This document shows, one piece after another, positions 28,101 to 43,100 of a stretch of DNA of 64,000 nt. Positions within the stretch are counted from its first letter, which is position 1. Each line of letters begins with the position of its first letter. The notes under the pieces were generated by a model that was not told where the DNA came from, ran no database searches, and was given only the letters and a program-made list of their open reading frames with translations. The DNA lies in NCBI GenBank assembly GCA_948146395.1, contig OX411552.1:49528258-49592257 (forward strand). Direction: 5' to 3'. A program made the position numbers and the translations under genes. The stretch comes from Fragum whitleyi (lineage: Eukaryota > Mollusca > Bivalvia > Cardiida > Cardiidae).

Positions 28101-31100
28101 GTACTATAATTGGTTACTTTGAAGCAGATTACAAAATTTTAAGATCTGGTCATAAGAATATTGACAAAAATGTTTTAAGTTTTATATGCTGAGGTCAATA
28201 TTTTGTTAAACTGAGTAGGTTTAAGAAGCCAGTGAGTTCTAGCAGGCTTTTATTTTTTACAAGGGTTTCAGTAGATTTCTTAACCAAGGTGAGTAATTCT
28301 TGGGATAAATATATTTAGTAGTGATATTGTTTATTGAAATATTGGCCAACAAGATTCTTTTGGGGAAAACAAATTTTTTACGAGGACAGTGCATTGTAGT
28401 TGCCTCTGTCTTGAACTTTGCCCAGATTAAAAACTTCACAATTTTCTCATCGTTTCAATATAAATTATACCTTTCATAAAAATAATTTAATTGAATCAAA
28501 CCATAATTTAATTCTAGTTGTGTTCGACAAAATTCATGCATTCTGATTGGCTGAAAAATTAATTGCATCACTCAATGAAAACAATTTTGACTGTGCATTT
28601 TTTGTAAGCTTCCGTGGAAAGTAGCCCCATAAACAATACATGTATTTGGGGGTAAATCTTTATATTTTTGCTTCAAGAAATTAGATTATAAGATATGGAG
28701 AGAGTATTTGTTGACTTAATGCAGGTATGGAGCTAAGAGCCTAATCTCACTCAAGTAAAAATCTGCTTCGCGTATTCATACAGAGCGATTAGACTTTTAG
28801 CTCACCTGAGCACATCGTGCTCAAGGTGAGCTTTTGTGATCATTGAATGTCCGTCGTGCGTCGTCTGTCGTCCGTCGTCCGGCCTCAACAATCTTAGTGT
28901 TTACACTCTAGAGGCCACAAATATGGCCCAATCTTCATGAAACTTGGTCAGAATGTTGGCCAGGTCACAAGGATGAACCCTAAATGTGAAGGATCCGTGC
29001 CATATCACAGTAAAAAGGGGCCATAATGACAATTTTCTTGTTTACATTCTAGAGGCCACAAAAATGGCCCAATCTTTATGAAATTTGGTCAGAAGTTTGG
29101 CCAAGCCACAAGGATGATCCCTATCGAAAATGGGAAGGATCTGTGCCATATCACGGGAAAAGGGGCCTTAATGACAATTTTTTGTTTACACTCTAGAGGC
29201 CACAAATATGGCCCAATCTTCATGAAACTTGGTCAGAATGTTGGATAGGTCACAAGGATTAACCCTATTGAAAATGGGAAGGATCTGTGCCATATCACGG
29301 GAAAAGGGGCCTTTATGACATTTTTTTTCTTGTTTACACTCTAGAGGCCACAAATATGGCCCAATCTTTATGAAATTTGGTCAGAAGGTTGGCAGAGCCA
29401 CAAGGATGATCCCTATCGAAAATTGGAAGGATCTGTGCCATATCACGGGAAAGGGGTCTTAAGGACATTTTTTTTGTTTACACTCTAGAGGCCACAAATA
29501 TGGCCCAATCTTCATGAAACTTGGTCAGAATGTTGGCCAGGTCACAAGGATGAACCCTTTTGAAAATGCGAAGGATCCGTGCCATATCACGGGAAAAGGG
29601 GCCTTAATGACAATTTTTCTTGTTTACACTCTAGAGGCAACAAATATGGCCCAATCTTTATGAAATTTAGTCAGAAGGTTGGCCAAGCCACAAGGATGAT
29701 CCCTAATGAAAATGGGAAGGATCTGTGCCATATCACGGGAAAAGGGGCCTTAATGACAATTTTTTGTTTACATTCTAGAGACCACAAATATGGCCCAATC
29801 TTTATGAAATTTTGTCAGAATGTTGGCCAGGTCACAAAGATGAACCCTATTGAAAATGGGAAGGATCCATGCCATATCAAGGGAAAAGGGGCCTTAATGA
29901 CAATTTTCTTGTGTACGCTCTAGAAGCCACAAATACAATTCAATTTTCATGAAACATGATCAGAATAATGGCTAGGTCACAAGGATGAACCCTATTTAAA
30001 ATTGGAAAGATCCATGTCATATCACGGGAAAAGGGGCCTAAATGACTATTTTCTTTTTAGAGGCCACAAATATTGCCCAATCTTTATGAAACTTGGTCAG
30101 AATATTGGCCAGGTCACATGAAACTTGTTTATAAAAGGATAGAAATTTATGCAGCGATCATAGATATAGAGTTATGTTTTTCTTTGAAAAACTAATGATC
30201 ATTTAATGATCTTTCAAGTATTTAATTTTGCTAAGGGAGAAGTCAAAGAGACGAAGGTGAGCGATATAGGACCATCATGGTCCTCTTGTTAGATTTCTTA
30301 TCTCCAATCAGCAATACTCTCTTCATCTTTTAATGCATTCATGTAATCATTTTATCAGCATGCCCTAGGTCAGGATCACAAAGTCATATATCTATCCTGA
30401 GTATAACTACTACATTTATAAACATATTTATTGATATAAAAAGTATAAAGGGTACACTACGATTAAAGTCAAAGTCAAACTTTGATGATACATACAGTAA
30501 AACTTGCGTTAAGCAACCATTTATCGGACCACCCAAAAGTGGCCATTTAAGAGAATAGGTGCTTAGTCGATGTATTGTTTACAAATAAGAAGAATATTTT
30601 CATTAAATATGTAATAATATACAATTGTGAAATTCTCAGTAATCCTTTGTTAAACAAATTCATTAGAATATTCTTAATGAGAAAATTCTATTCAGATTTT
30701 TACAACATAGGATTAGTTAACTGTATTCTTAGACCAATAATATCATCATTGTTAGATATTTTGTTTTAAGAAATTGGATTTGAAAACAGTTGCCTAATAG
30801 ACATGGTTTCTCCATCAATTTTGACTGTATCTATGGAGGGATCACTCTTTGTCCATATACTTCAGTTGTATTTGCAGATGCAGTTAACAAACATCATGAA
30901 ATTGACAAGGTGAATGATTTTGGAATGATATTGAATGAGTTTTGAGCGAAATTCAAGAGGGGGGGGGGATAATCCAATATTGCTAATTTCATTCAGGATG
31001 AACAAAATTAGCCATATTTTTGACCCCATGCCCCCCCCCCCCCTTTAATAAAATATGCATACAGGTTCTATGAATAGCACTTCATGAGCTCATAATATGC

Positions 31101-34100
31101 TTAAAAATTCAATTATGTCAGTTAAGTTGTAAATTTTTTCTCAGATTTTTCTTTTGAATGAAGTTGTTGAACCTATCATTTTAGTGATTATGGAGCATCT
31201 TTGAATGATTTGAGTGAGTGTTTGGAATGAATGAATGGAATGCTGATTGAGCAATTTAGAAGCATTTTGATTGGAATAAATGTCAATTTCAAGATGTTCT
31301 TAACTGTAAAGACTATAAATATAAATATGTATCTTGCTTTAACCCTTTCCTGTTTTACAAAATTTTGGACCTGTCCAAATTCAAAGGTTTTGCAGACGAA
31401 AATTTAAAGTGGATTTAATTTGAAAAATAACTATTCAGTAGGGTAGAAAATAGTGTGGAAAAAGAAGAAATTGCTTGTCAGGAGCAATTTCTTCTTTTTT
31501 CACAATGTTTTCTCAATCATAAAATCACAGGCACGTAAAAAGCAGGGATTGAACAGCAAAGGGTTAAAGTGTTACCCAATTATAAATCATATACTCTTGC
31601 ACCTTGTATATAAGAAGATGTAGACAGGGCAAATAAGCTTATGTATTTGTGTGAATCAAAAATATATTCAATTATACTAATTTGTAGCATGTAAGACGTA
31701 ATTATTGGAAAAAGGTATGCATCTATATTTATTTGCACCAAATCCTAGTTGTGTAGACCTTTTTTTGTGTCTGCTCCTTATCTTTTTTTTGTTTTTCGTC
31801 TCTTTTTTTCATAGCTTATATTAAATACATAGTAAGGCTGCTTGGATGGCGTGGCCATCTTCAACAGTGCTTGCATGGTTATTTAAAAAGTCAGCTTTGA
31901 GCATTAATTTTGAATTGGGTCTATACCTCAATAAAACCTCTATTCATCTCATATAAAGCGAAAACCGGGGGTTTTAATTTTCAATTTTTTTCTTTTTCAT
32001 TTAATAAAAAAAAACTTGTAAAACAAAAATCAAGGATTTTGTTAGCTCACCTGAGCACGAAGTGCTCAAGGTGAGCTTTTGGGGTTACTTGATGTCCGTC
32101 GTCCGTTGTCTGTTGTGCGTCATCAACATTTACCTTGTGGACACTCTAGAGGCCATATTTTTTGCCCAATCAACCTGAAAATTGGTCAGAATGATTATCT
32201 TGATAAAATCTTGGACTAGTTCGAAATTGGGTCAAGTGGGGTCAAAAACTAGGTCACAGGGTCAAATCTTAGAAAAACCTTGTGGACACTCTAGAGGCCA
32301 TATTTTTAACCCAATCAACCTGAAAATTGGACAGAATGAATAATTTGATGAGAACTTTGACAAATTTGAAATTGGGTCAAGTTAGGTGAAAACTAGGTCA
32401 TGGGGTCAAATTTTAGAAAAACTTTTGTAGATTGTTAATTCAGGTGAGCGATTTAGGGCCACTATGGCCCTCTTGTTTTTCACATTTATTTTCATCCTTT
32501 AACCCTTTCCTGTTTTACAAGATTTTGGACCTGTCCAAATTCAAAGGTTTTGCAGACGAAAATTTAAAGTGGATTTAATTTGAAAAATAACCATTTAGTA
32601 GGGTAGAAAATGGTGTGGAAAAAGAAGAAATTGCTTGTCAGAAGCAATTTCTTCTTTTTTCACAATGTTTTCTCAATCATAAAATCACAGGCACGTAAAA
32701 AGCAGGGATTAAACAGCAAAGGGTTAAAAAATAACTTGAAAAAGGAAAATACCAAAAAATTAAAAAAAATTGCAAATGTGACCTCTATGCCAATGACTTA
32801 CTCCCCAAAACACAAAGATTTAAAATTCAACCACAAAAAAAAGTCATTTAAAAACTTCTTTGAATTTGGAACAATCTTAAATGTTGTTGTTTGTTAAGCG
32901 CTCAAACAGCTAAGCTTTTTTACTGGCTATTAGTATGTGTGCCTTTGTCATGCTGAGCCCGGAATATTCCTTCTTCGGCAGGAGCTATAGACAAACATCA
33001 GCCTGCACATATGTGCAGTCTGATGTTAGTCTACACCACCTGTATCTCACTTTCAAACCAGAATTGTCAATAGATTTAGTGTTTCAAATAAAAAATGACC
33101 TACAGTTGGTACTTTCAGTGCTTTTTGCCCTGTGATTTTGATGAAATTTTTAAGCCAAATTTTATTCAGCATGACCAGGGTTTAGATATTGCATGACGTC
33201 CTAAAACTCATTATTAGAAAAACTAAAATATTTTTGTTACTTAACCCTTTTCATGCTGTTAATGACCTTTTCTTGCCTTACATGAAGCTTTGGCAGACAG
33301 TCTAAATAGATTCAGATCAGCTTGCATTCTGATCTTATTCTATACCACCTCTCTTCTTCTAATTTATTGTAGGGAAAACTTGGTTCATAATGTGTCTTAA
33401 AAATCATCACTTTTCTCTTAAAATCAGCAATTTGCATGAAATGGAAAATATAAAGTTATTAGTATAATGGTTAGGGAAATGTTCGTACTGCACTCCAAGG
33501 GTTGTATTGTTGTTTTCTTAAAGTAAATCCATAGCTAACAAAATGTTTCTTTAATGCTTTTCGGTGATTTATCAAGAAATAGCTGTAGATTATCACTTAA
33601 CAGTCTGACTGCAAAAGCAGTAAAATTATTAAAAACTTTTACCCTGCTTTTGTGCATTTCATCCTATCTGACGTCATCTATGCAGGGAGAAATAAGTGAC
33701 GACACAATGAACGATGCATAGCAATCACGCGCAAAATGACACACTTTAGGAAAATATGTCCTGGAAATTTCACATTTTGTCTCATTTTTGCAATAAGAAT
33801 AGAATAATCTTTTGTTTTTCGAGTAAGATCAATTCATATTTCATTTCATGAACAACAAAAATTATATTTTCATTCGTTTGTGAAAATATAGCTTTTGTTG
33901 TTCACTCAATGAATATAAATCCATCTTACACTGAAACAAAAGATTATCCTCTATATAAATTATGGTACTGCCCAATTCTAGACCATACATGTTTTTGTGG
34001 TAATTATAGACAATGTAAAACTATATCAGTAAAAGATTGTGGCTAATTTCATATTTATGAGTTAGAAATTATAAATACAGCTGGACTGGGTTAAGACTTT

Positions 34101-37100
34101 TATTGCCTCTTTTAAGTGCTTAAAAAACTTTTTTCTGTCGTCTGATGATTCATTCTTGTTTTTAAACTCTTAGAGATTGAACCAGCCCTGCGTTCAGGAT
34201 GACAATATAGTGCAGACTGCCGATTATACCCTGCTTTGCATGCAAGTGCACACATAAAGAGGGTTATTATTGGCAAAGAGTTTGCACTATTTTGTCTTTC
34301 TGAACATAGGGTAGTTTAAATTTTTTGGGTCCTAGAATATGTTAACCTAATCTTGTAAAAACAAAAACTTTGCTATCAAAGAGACACATATAACATATTG
34401 GAAAGCTGTATGCTTTTTTTTTGCAAATCTTATAAATATTTTTTTTTCTATGCATGTTTAATACTCTTCCTTGAATGCATGTATATAATGTTATGAATTG
34501 TTATATAGTAAAGAGAATGTGTTTGCTTTCAATTCTTTATCAAAGACCTTGCATGTTTTGATTGTGCTTTCTTCATGCCAAGATTATTTCCTCCTTTCTT
34601 CCCATTTGTTTGGAAACTTTTACTTTTGGTTCCTTTATTTCAAGCGAGAGAGAAAGATCGGAAAAGATAAAGGGAATAAGCATCATCACACTTAAGTTTA
34701 AATTTGAGCCTATGTGTGACATTTCCAATAATTTGAAATGTTTATTAGGTTAAAAAATTTAGTAGTGTAGACAGCTACATACTGTAAATATAAGTCACCG
34801 GATGGTCTACAGATACTTTGAGACCTGATCTCTCTACTAAACGCATAGTGAGGACTCTGATCAGCCAGTGCATCCGCACAGGCTGACCAGAGGCTTTACT
34901 TTGTCCATATTTGAAATTGTCGGAAATCCCACTCACAGGCTCATGTTTACACTCATTTATTGTACTTGCTCCTTCTCCTTCTGTCAATGGTTTTCTCTTC
35001 CTGAAAACTAAACTTGGCAGACAGAATTGAGAAATTCAGCCTACATATCCTGTTTTTCTACTTAAGATAATAACAATTGTGGGAAAGCTTGAATCTGACT
35101 GGTTGAAATGTCACTAAATTAGTATGAAACAAAATATGAAGTCAGCTTGATGAGGGTTATGATTATATTAGCATATTCAACACGATAGATCTTACAGATA
35201 TGCATTCAGATAAGTTAAGGTCATTTTACAAGGTCAAGGTCATCTGTCAAGATCAAACTTTAGAAAATATTCTTTTATAGAGACATTTGCTTATGTAGCC
35301 ACATTAATACTGAGGTAATTTAAAATGTGGTATTTATCCTAATAAAGGCAAACAAACATCCAAACTAGAATTAAAATGAAATGCATAAGAAAAGGGTATT
35401 CTGATTTTTTGAGTAAGACATTTTACTTTCAATTTCCTGTTCTCTTGTAAGTTTTTGTCTCCACTGGCAGAAGGCCACTGAGGCTATTGTCAAGGCGCTG
35501 GGACTGTTGTGTGTCTGTCTGTGAGTCCGGTCGTAAACTTTTTCTTTAAAAATCTTCTCCTCAGAAACAACTGGATGAACTTAAACTAAACTTCATGGGA
35601 ATTATCCTTTAGTGACCCTCTTTCAAAGTTGTTTAAGAAATTTTGATCAAATAAAAAATATGTAGATTTAATAGGCGTGGCTAATTTCAAATATGGTTAT
35701 AAGTGACTTTTCTCAGAATATAATAGATGGATATCAATTGAATTTTACAGTCATGAATGATCCTTGGCAAAAAATTATTGTGATCAGATGAAAAATATGT
35801 ATTTTATGGGCGGAGGTCATTTCTCTATATGTTTCATAGCGAAAACTTTGAAAATCATTTTCTCAGAACCTAATTGATGGATACCAATTAAATTTAAAAT
35901 GAGTGATCATTGGTTGACCCTTTATTAGTCTACAAAAAATATTGTGATCAGATGAAAAATATGTATTTTATGGGCAGAGGTCATTTCTCTAAATGTTATA
36001 TAGTGGAAACCTTGAAAATCATTTTCTCAGAATCTAAGTGATGGATATCAACCAAATTCCACTGGAATGATCATTAGGTGACCTGTTAATAGGCTGCACA
36101 AAAATTACTGTTTTTGCATAGAAAAATATTTATTTTACAAACAGAGGTCAATTTTCTCTATGTTTTTCATCAACCTTGAATTTTTCAGAAATATTTCAGG
36201 ATGTGACCCTTAAAACACTTATTTACTTGAAATTAAAATTAATCAATTGATTAATTAATTCATTCATTCACTGAATTTCTCATCATATTGGTCGATTTAG
36301 GTCTGTAGTGCCAATCAGCTGCTCAAGCAGCTCTAGTTTTTAACATGAGCAGAATTTTATGTCTTAATTACTTTTATGTAGCCAGACATTCTTAGCTGAA
36401 CCCCCCAGTTAATTTTCATGATATGTTATTGTATGAAATGAAGAATTTTAGTTCTTGTCTATTACAGGTCAGATTTTTGACACAAGCTGAAATTAATGAA
36501 GACCTTGTGGAAAATCCTGTAAAAGCTAGGCTTGAAAAGTAAGGCCATTACTACTTTATTTTCTGGTTCTTTGGACAATTCAAACAAGACGAAGGGTTGG
36601 GGAAGGGCTTGAAAATAAAAAAAAATTGCCTTAAATCCTGTAGTCAGAATAAAAACAAAAATAAAACTGAAAAAAAAACCACAACCTATTGTAATCTCCA
36701 CTGGTGGAAGGCCAGTAAGCTGTAGTCATGGCAAGGTGTCCATCATGCGTCCATCTGTCAATCCTTCAGTGCGTAAACTTTTCTTTAAAGATCTCCTCCT
36801 AAACCAATGGGCAGATTTTGACAAAACTTGACAGAAATGTTCCTTGGGTTACTCTCTTCAAAAGTTGTTCAAGAAATTTGGTTTGACCCCCAAATATGGG
36901 TGTGGCAGAGCAGGGCTTATTTTCAATATAAAATCTTTAAAAGTCTTCTCCTCCCAAACCATTGGCTTGATTTCAATGAACTTTTGCATGAACAATTTTT
37001 GGTTAACCTTTTTCTAAAGTTATTCAAGAAATTGGGATTGACCCCTTAATATAGGGGTGGCAGGGCGGGGCTTATTTTCACTTTATAAATCTTTAAAAAT

Positions 37101-40100
37101 CTTCTCCTCCCAAACCATTGGCCCAATTTCAATGATACTTGGCATAAATAATCCTTGTGTGACCCTATTCTCAAGTTATTCAAGAAAGTTGGATTGACCC
37201 CAAAATATGGGCATAGTGTGCACAGATGTTAGCCTATTCAGCCTTCTCTCTACCTAATTAATTACTTATTACTAATTATTAATAGGAAAAAAATGCAACA
37301 GACTGACTTAAAAAGAAGCAATTCGCTTGATAGAAATGTTTAAATAGCAGTGTTGAGAAGGTTTTTGGTTAACTGGATGATATCATATCATCATCTTATA
37401 CTGTTTTTAGCTCTAGTTTTTTTTAGTAGGTTTGCAGACTGACTGGACTAACTGTTAACATACCGTAAAAGCTCTAATAAAGGCTATGCTACACAATATC
37501 AATGGCTCAGTGCGAAACAGTTTTAACTGCCTTTATACATATGGGCAGTTACAACTGTTTTGTGCTGAGCTTTCAATATTTGTATAGAGGGTGAAATTAT
37601 GGCCAGAAATAAACATAATCCTTTACAACATATTAACATTTGATTTGGGAAAAAGTGCGTAAAGCAGTTAAACCTCTGTTGAATTATTACTGACCTTGAT
37701 TTTATGGGTTTGAGCCTTTACAAGGGGCTTCAAGATTTTGTAAAATCACATCAAAAGTGGTCAATTTCAACCTCAAATCCCCCAACCAAAGGAAACTTTA
37801 CAAAACATCAGTGATTAATAGCATATATGAAAAGATTTGGAATTTTCTTTTGAATACAAAAGATATTAGTTTAGTATTTAATATACACATTATATATTAT
37901 TCTTTCAACAGAATAACAAGTGTTGATCAGGAAGTTAGAACAACCCCCATAATGCTAGGTGTGAACGGTCAAAGGTCAGAGGAAAGTGTTAATCCTAAAA
38001 GTGATGTGGATGGTATATGTTCCTTACTAACAGAGGCCCAGATACTGGACACTTGTACAGGGGATATATCAGAAACAGAAAAATCTAAAATCAAACAAGA
38101 ACTACAACTGTCTAGGCTGAAACAACTTGTAGATAATGACAACAAAAGGTTGGTGTAAATTATGAGTAGAAGTATGTCTTGACTTAATCATTATTGCCTG
38201 CAGACTTGTTAATTGTCTAGCATGTCAGTTGTTTGAAATTTGGAAAAATCACTAGAAAATGAAGTTGGAAATAAATGAATTGCATATTACCAGATTTATT
38301 AATTCCTACTACATTTTCCTCCAAAAAAACAAAGATCTTTTTTAAAGATATCGTGGAAAAAAATGTTGTTTTCAAATTATTTGAATTTGGACCAGCCTAC
38401 TAATCTGTTGTTTGGTATTGGGTTAAGGGTCTTGTATTTTTACAGTGAGGATGTTTCCCATAAATGTGGTTGGATGGAGAAAGAGTATTTACAAGATATG
38501 TCTAGAATATTGAAGGTTATACTATACCAAACATCTGAGAGTGTCGGTCATTCACAGTGGGAACTACGGAGAATAGCTAAACAGGTACATACAAATTACC
38601 ACATCCATTGAAATGGAAATATATCTTAGCAAACAGAATCTATTATCTACTGCTTGATCTAGATTTACATTTGTTTAAGTTTCTCATATTTTGCAAAAAA
38701 ACAAATTAAGAATTCATTATAATCCGTTAAGTAAAAAGGGACCATCTAGCAACAAAATTATTGTTTAAAGAAGAGATTAGATCAGCAGAGGTTAGCCAGA
38801 CATTTCATTTCAAGTATGTATGTAAAAGAAGGTAGGATGATTATTCTTACATTCAGTAAATCAGTCAGAAGCTAAAAGTTTCTGGTCAGTCTGCGCTATA
38901 TGCATTGTTGGACTAGGATCAACACTTTCACACTTCCCAGGTGGTTCCATAATGCATAATGGGTCATAGGTACAGGGATCAATTTTGGCACTTTTGAAAG
39001 TACAATCGCTCAATATAATGACCTTTTATATAACATTATATTGATAGTTTATTTGGATGCCGGTCACAAAACAGTTATAACTGCCTATAAAAATTTTTGT
39101 GCTAAGCCATCGTTTTGCCCCCATGTTGTGTAGGCTGTTTCTTGTGATTCATGTTATTTAATTTTAAAGCATAAACTTTACAAATTTGTGATGTTAAAAC
39201 ATAATGAATATAATACTTTTTCAGGTGTTACCGTGTTTAGCGGAGGTCATCAGATGGTATGATATCAACCTACTAGTGTCCATATGGAACAGTTATCTGA
39301 ATATAGCAGTACCCACATGTCTGATGACATACACATCTGTTATGTTATTAAAGGAATCTGTAATACACACAGTCAGACTTACACAGCTCTTACATAAACC
39401 TCCACACACATGGAAGGTATGTTCTCAATATAGCAGTACCCACATGTCTGATGACATACACATCTGTTATGTTACTCAAGGAATCTGTAGTACACACAGT
39501 CAGACTTACACAGCTCTTACATAAACCTCCACACACATGGAAGGTATGTTCTCAATATAGCAGTACCCACATGTCTGATGACATACACATCTGTTATGTT
39601 ACTCAAGGAATCTGTAGTACACACAGTCAGACTTACACAGCTCTTACATAAACCTCCACACACATGGAAGGTATGTTCTCAATATAGCAGTACCCACATG
39701 TCTGATGACATACACATCTGTTATGTTACTCAAGGAATCTGTAGTACACACAGTCAGACTTACACAGCTCTTACATAAACCTCCACACACATGGAAGGTA
39801 TGTTCTCAATATAGCAGTACCCACATGTCTGATGACATACACATCTGTTATGTTACTCAAGGAATCTGTAGTACACACAGTCAGACTTACACAGCTCTTA
39901 CATAAACCTCCACACACATGGAAGGTATGTTTACATTTAGGTTGACGAATGAAGCACACAATTTGACTTTATTTCATTATGCCCCTACATTGAAAGATAC
40001 TATAGTCAAGATAATGTGACAAGTTCAAGATTATCTGTCAAGGTCAAACTTCTCAAAAACTTAAAGAAAAGACTTAACATTGCCCATATCTTTAAGTCTA

Positions 40101-43100
40101 TCTAAGGTACAAGCATAATATTTACCATGGTGAGAGATCTCAAGATTATGCATCCATAGATACCCAGGTTAAGGTCATATGACAAGGTCAAGGTCATCTG
40201 TCGAGGTCAAACTTCTTTAAAACATAAACAAAAATCTTACCATGTTAGGTTTATTCAGGAATTTTAAGATACCTTTCTCATAATTTGCATGATGAAAGAT
40301 CTCAGTGATGTACATCTGTAGGTATCAAGGTCATCTGTGAAGGTCAATATTTTGAAAAAATGATGTTACATGGGCTTTTGTGTTTCATTTTTCATGGCTA
40401 GTTCCTTTCAGTATCATCCACACATGGGAGGAGCCATAATTAGTATTATTTGTTAGTTGATCACTAAACTGCCATTTAGAACATTTCAAATTGTCTGGCA
40501 CATGGCTTTTCATAGATTATTAAGTAAAAAACAGACAGTTTATGCCAAGAATAGATTGCATGTCTGATCTCAGTCTATACTGTCTGTATGCCAAAACTTC
40601 CAGTTCAGATTGAAAATACAGAGAACAAACTGATAAATGCTAAGAAAATCGTGAATAGTTTTAAACTCCGATTTATGCTTTTTGAATATTGCAGGACCAT
40701 GATCGTTGTAAAGATTATATACTCAACATTACTGGTACAGTACAACGACGAATTTCCACATACTTGCCCCACCTTCAACATTTAGTTCAACGACAATGTT
40801 ATGATAGACTGTCTATCGTAGCTGCGGACATTCTGCTGATGGCGTATGAACATTTTGTGCTGGTGACAGATCAGGTAATATATGTGACCCATCACGCAAA
40901 AAGGGACCATCCGGGTAGTGGGTTGAGTGTCAACCCTAGTCAGAATGGGCAGACTGACTAGGGTCAAAACGTTTTGTAACATACTTATTTCCTGAATCTA
41001 GAATGGTCAATCTACCTTCCTGTGAAAGAATTTTTTTAATTGGACCTTTAGTTGACATAGCTTAGAACCAGTCTTTTATTTCAATTATTTATTTTACAGA
41101 GTTTGCAGATGGTCCCTTTTTGCGAGAAGGGTCACATGTATCATTTTTTGGGTGATATAGACCTTGAATATGCTGTTGTTACAAAGTTTTGGTCACCCAT
41201 CAGCTATATGAGTATGATTAATCACTCTATAAAGACTTTCATTTATCAATATGTTCAATTTTTAACACATGTTTTACTAATTGATATTTTTGGCTCACAT
41301 GAGCATAAAAGGAAAATTCAACAAATTAAAATGATGAATTACATTCTTAGCTCAACTATTCATAGAAAAGGGTGGCTATTCCAGTCACCCAGACATTGGC
41401 GCAAGCCTAGGCGTCAGTGTTGGCATCAGCGTTATGCCTTGGTTAAGTTTTTACTGGCAAGTGTATAAATTCTCTGTTTCTACTAAAGCTATTACTTTGA
41501 AACCTTGCACATACTTCCGTGACCATAATATCAGCCTCTAGACAAAGATTTATTACTCTGATATTGAATTTAGTGGAATTTTAAACCTGAAATTCTGATT
41601 AAGGTTTTACATGCAATTGATGTATGCGATATCTCTGTTTCTACTAAAGCTGTTGCTTGGAAACTTTGCATTCTTCTGTGACCATAATATCAGCCTCTAG
41701 ACAAAGATTCATTACTCTGATATTGAATTTAGTGGAATCTTTACCCTTTTACTAAGAAATTCTTGGTTAAGTTTTTATGCTTAACTGTTGTATATCAGTT
41801 GTATTTCTTTTTCTACCAAAGCTTTTTGCTTGGAAACTTAGTACATGCTTCTATAACCATCATTACACCCTAAGACAAAGATTCATTTCTCTTGACTTTT
41901 ATTTAATGGAATTTTCCAATGTCAATATTGATTTGCTGTTACTATCCAGCACTAGGAATAGTCAAGCTTTGCTGTCCTCTGACAGCTCTTGTTTTAGAGC
42001 CCCTTGGTGTTTAATCTTTTTTATCCATGATGGCAGGTTATTAATTAGAATAAGATTGATCAATTTTTTGCATAAATCTGTTATTCATCCTGACCCCAAC
42101 AAATTCAGCCTTGATTTTTATGCCCCCGTATCGAGAGATCGGGGGCATATTGTTTTACTCATGTCTGTCTGTCTGTCTGTTCGTCCGTCTGTCTGTCCGT
42201 CCATCTGTCCGTCTGTCCGAAAACTTAACCCTAAAACTTAACCCGAAAACTTAACCTTTGCCTTTTCTCCAAAAGTATTTGACATACAAAGCTGTACACC
42301 AAAGTCAAGGTCATGTGACAAGGTCAAGGTCATGTGACAAGGTCAAGGTCATCTGTCAAGGTCAAACTTTAAAAAAAAATGCTGTTCCGGGGGCATTCGT
42401 GTTTCACAAACACATCTTGTTTTCCCTAAATTACCTTATTAAAAAAAACTTTTATTATATGAGTTCCTGTTACTGGGCCTGGCTTATCCTTCAATGTCAG
42501 ACTTCTGAAAATTTACCACTTAGGGATTAGTAATGTTTATTAAACACATCTTTTTTTACAGAAACTCACTCATTGTCTCAGTGTACTAGAATTATGGAAA
42601 AAGATATTTTACTTTGCCCATCCCAAGACAAGAATCTCTGTAGAAATATTACAAGGAAATCAAAAAGAAATATTTATTGCACCTTTTGAAGGATACCTTA
42701 GGTAAGAAATTTTACATCATTTACGTTGTATTGATTAGATTTCCATATCTTATGACGTAAAAAATGTGACCAGTGATGCAAAAAGGGACCATCTGACAAA
42801 CCTGTAAAATAAATATTTAAAAATGAGATTAGGTCTAGCAAAGGTCAAGCAGAGGTTGTATCTCAAAAATTCTTTCACAGGAAGGTAGATTGATTATTCT
42901 AGAATAAGGAAATAAGTGTAGTGCAAAAAGATTCGACCCTATTCAGTCTGGGCAGTCCGCATGGTCTGACTAGGGTTGATACTTTAGGCACTATACAGAT
43001 GGTCCCTTTTTGCATGATGGGTCACATATACATTTGAATTTGATAGGTTTCATACTGTCATACAACGTAAAGAGCAGATGACAAAGGTCAATTTGACTCG

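Noticed and set aside
29579..29923. 114-codon ORF
   Set aside because: It runs over three 145 bp monomers of HT2; repeats of near-triplet length keep a frame open by chance.
39451..39905. Three identical 66-codon ORFs
   Set aside because: They are successive units of the 127 bp array read past the donor; exon e16 and its intron explain them.
40689..40961. 90-codon ORF in another frame over exon e17
   Set aside because: Exon e17 in its spliced phase gives the helical protein and fits both neighbours; this frame does not.
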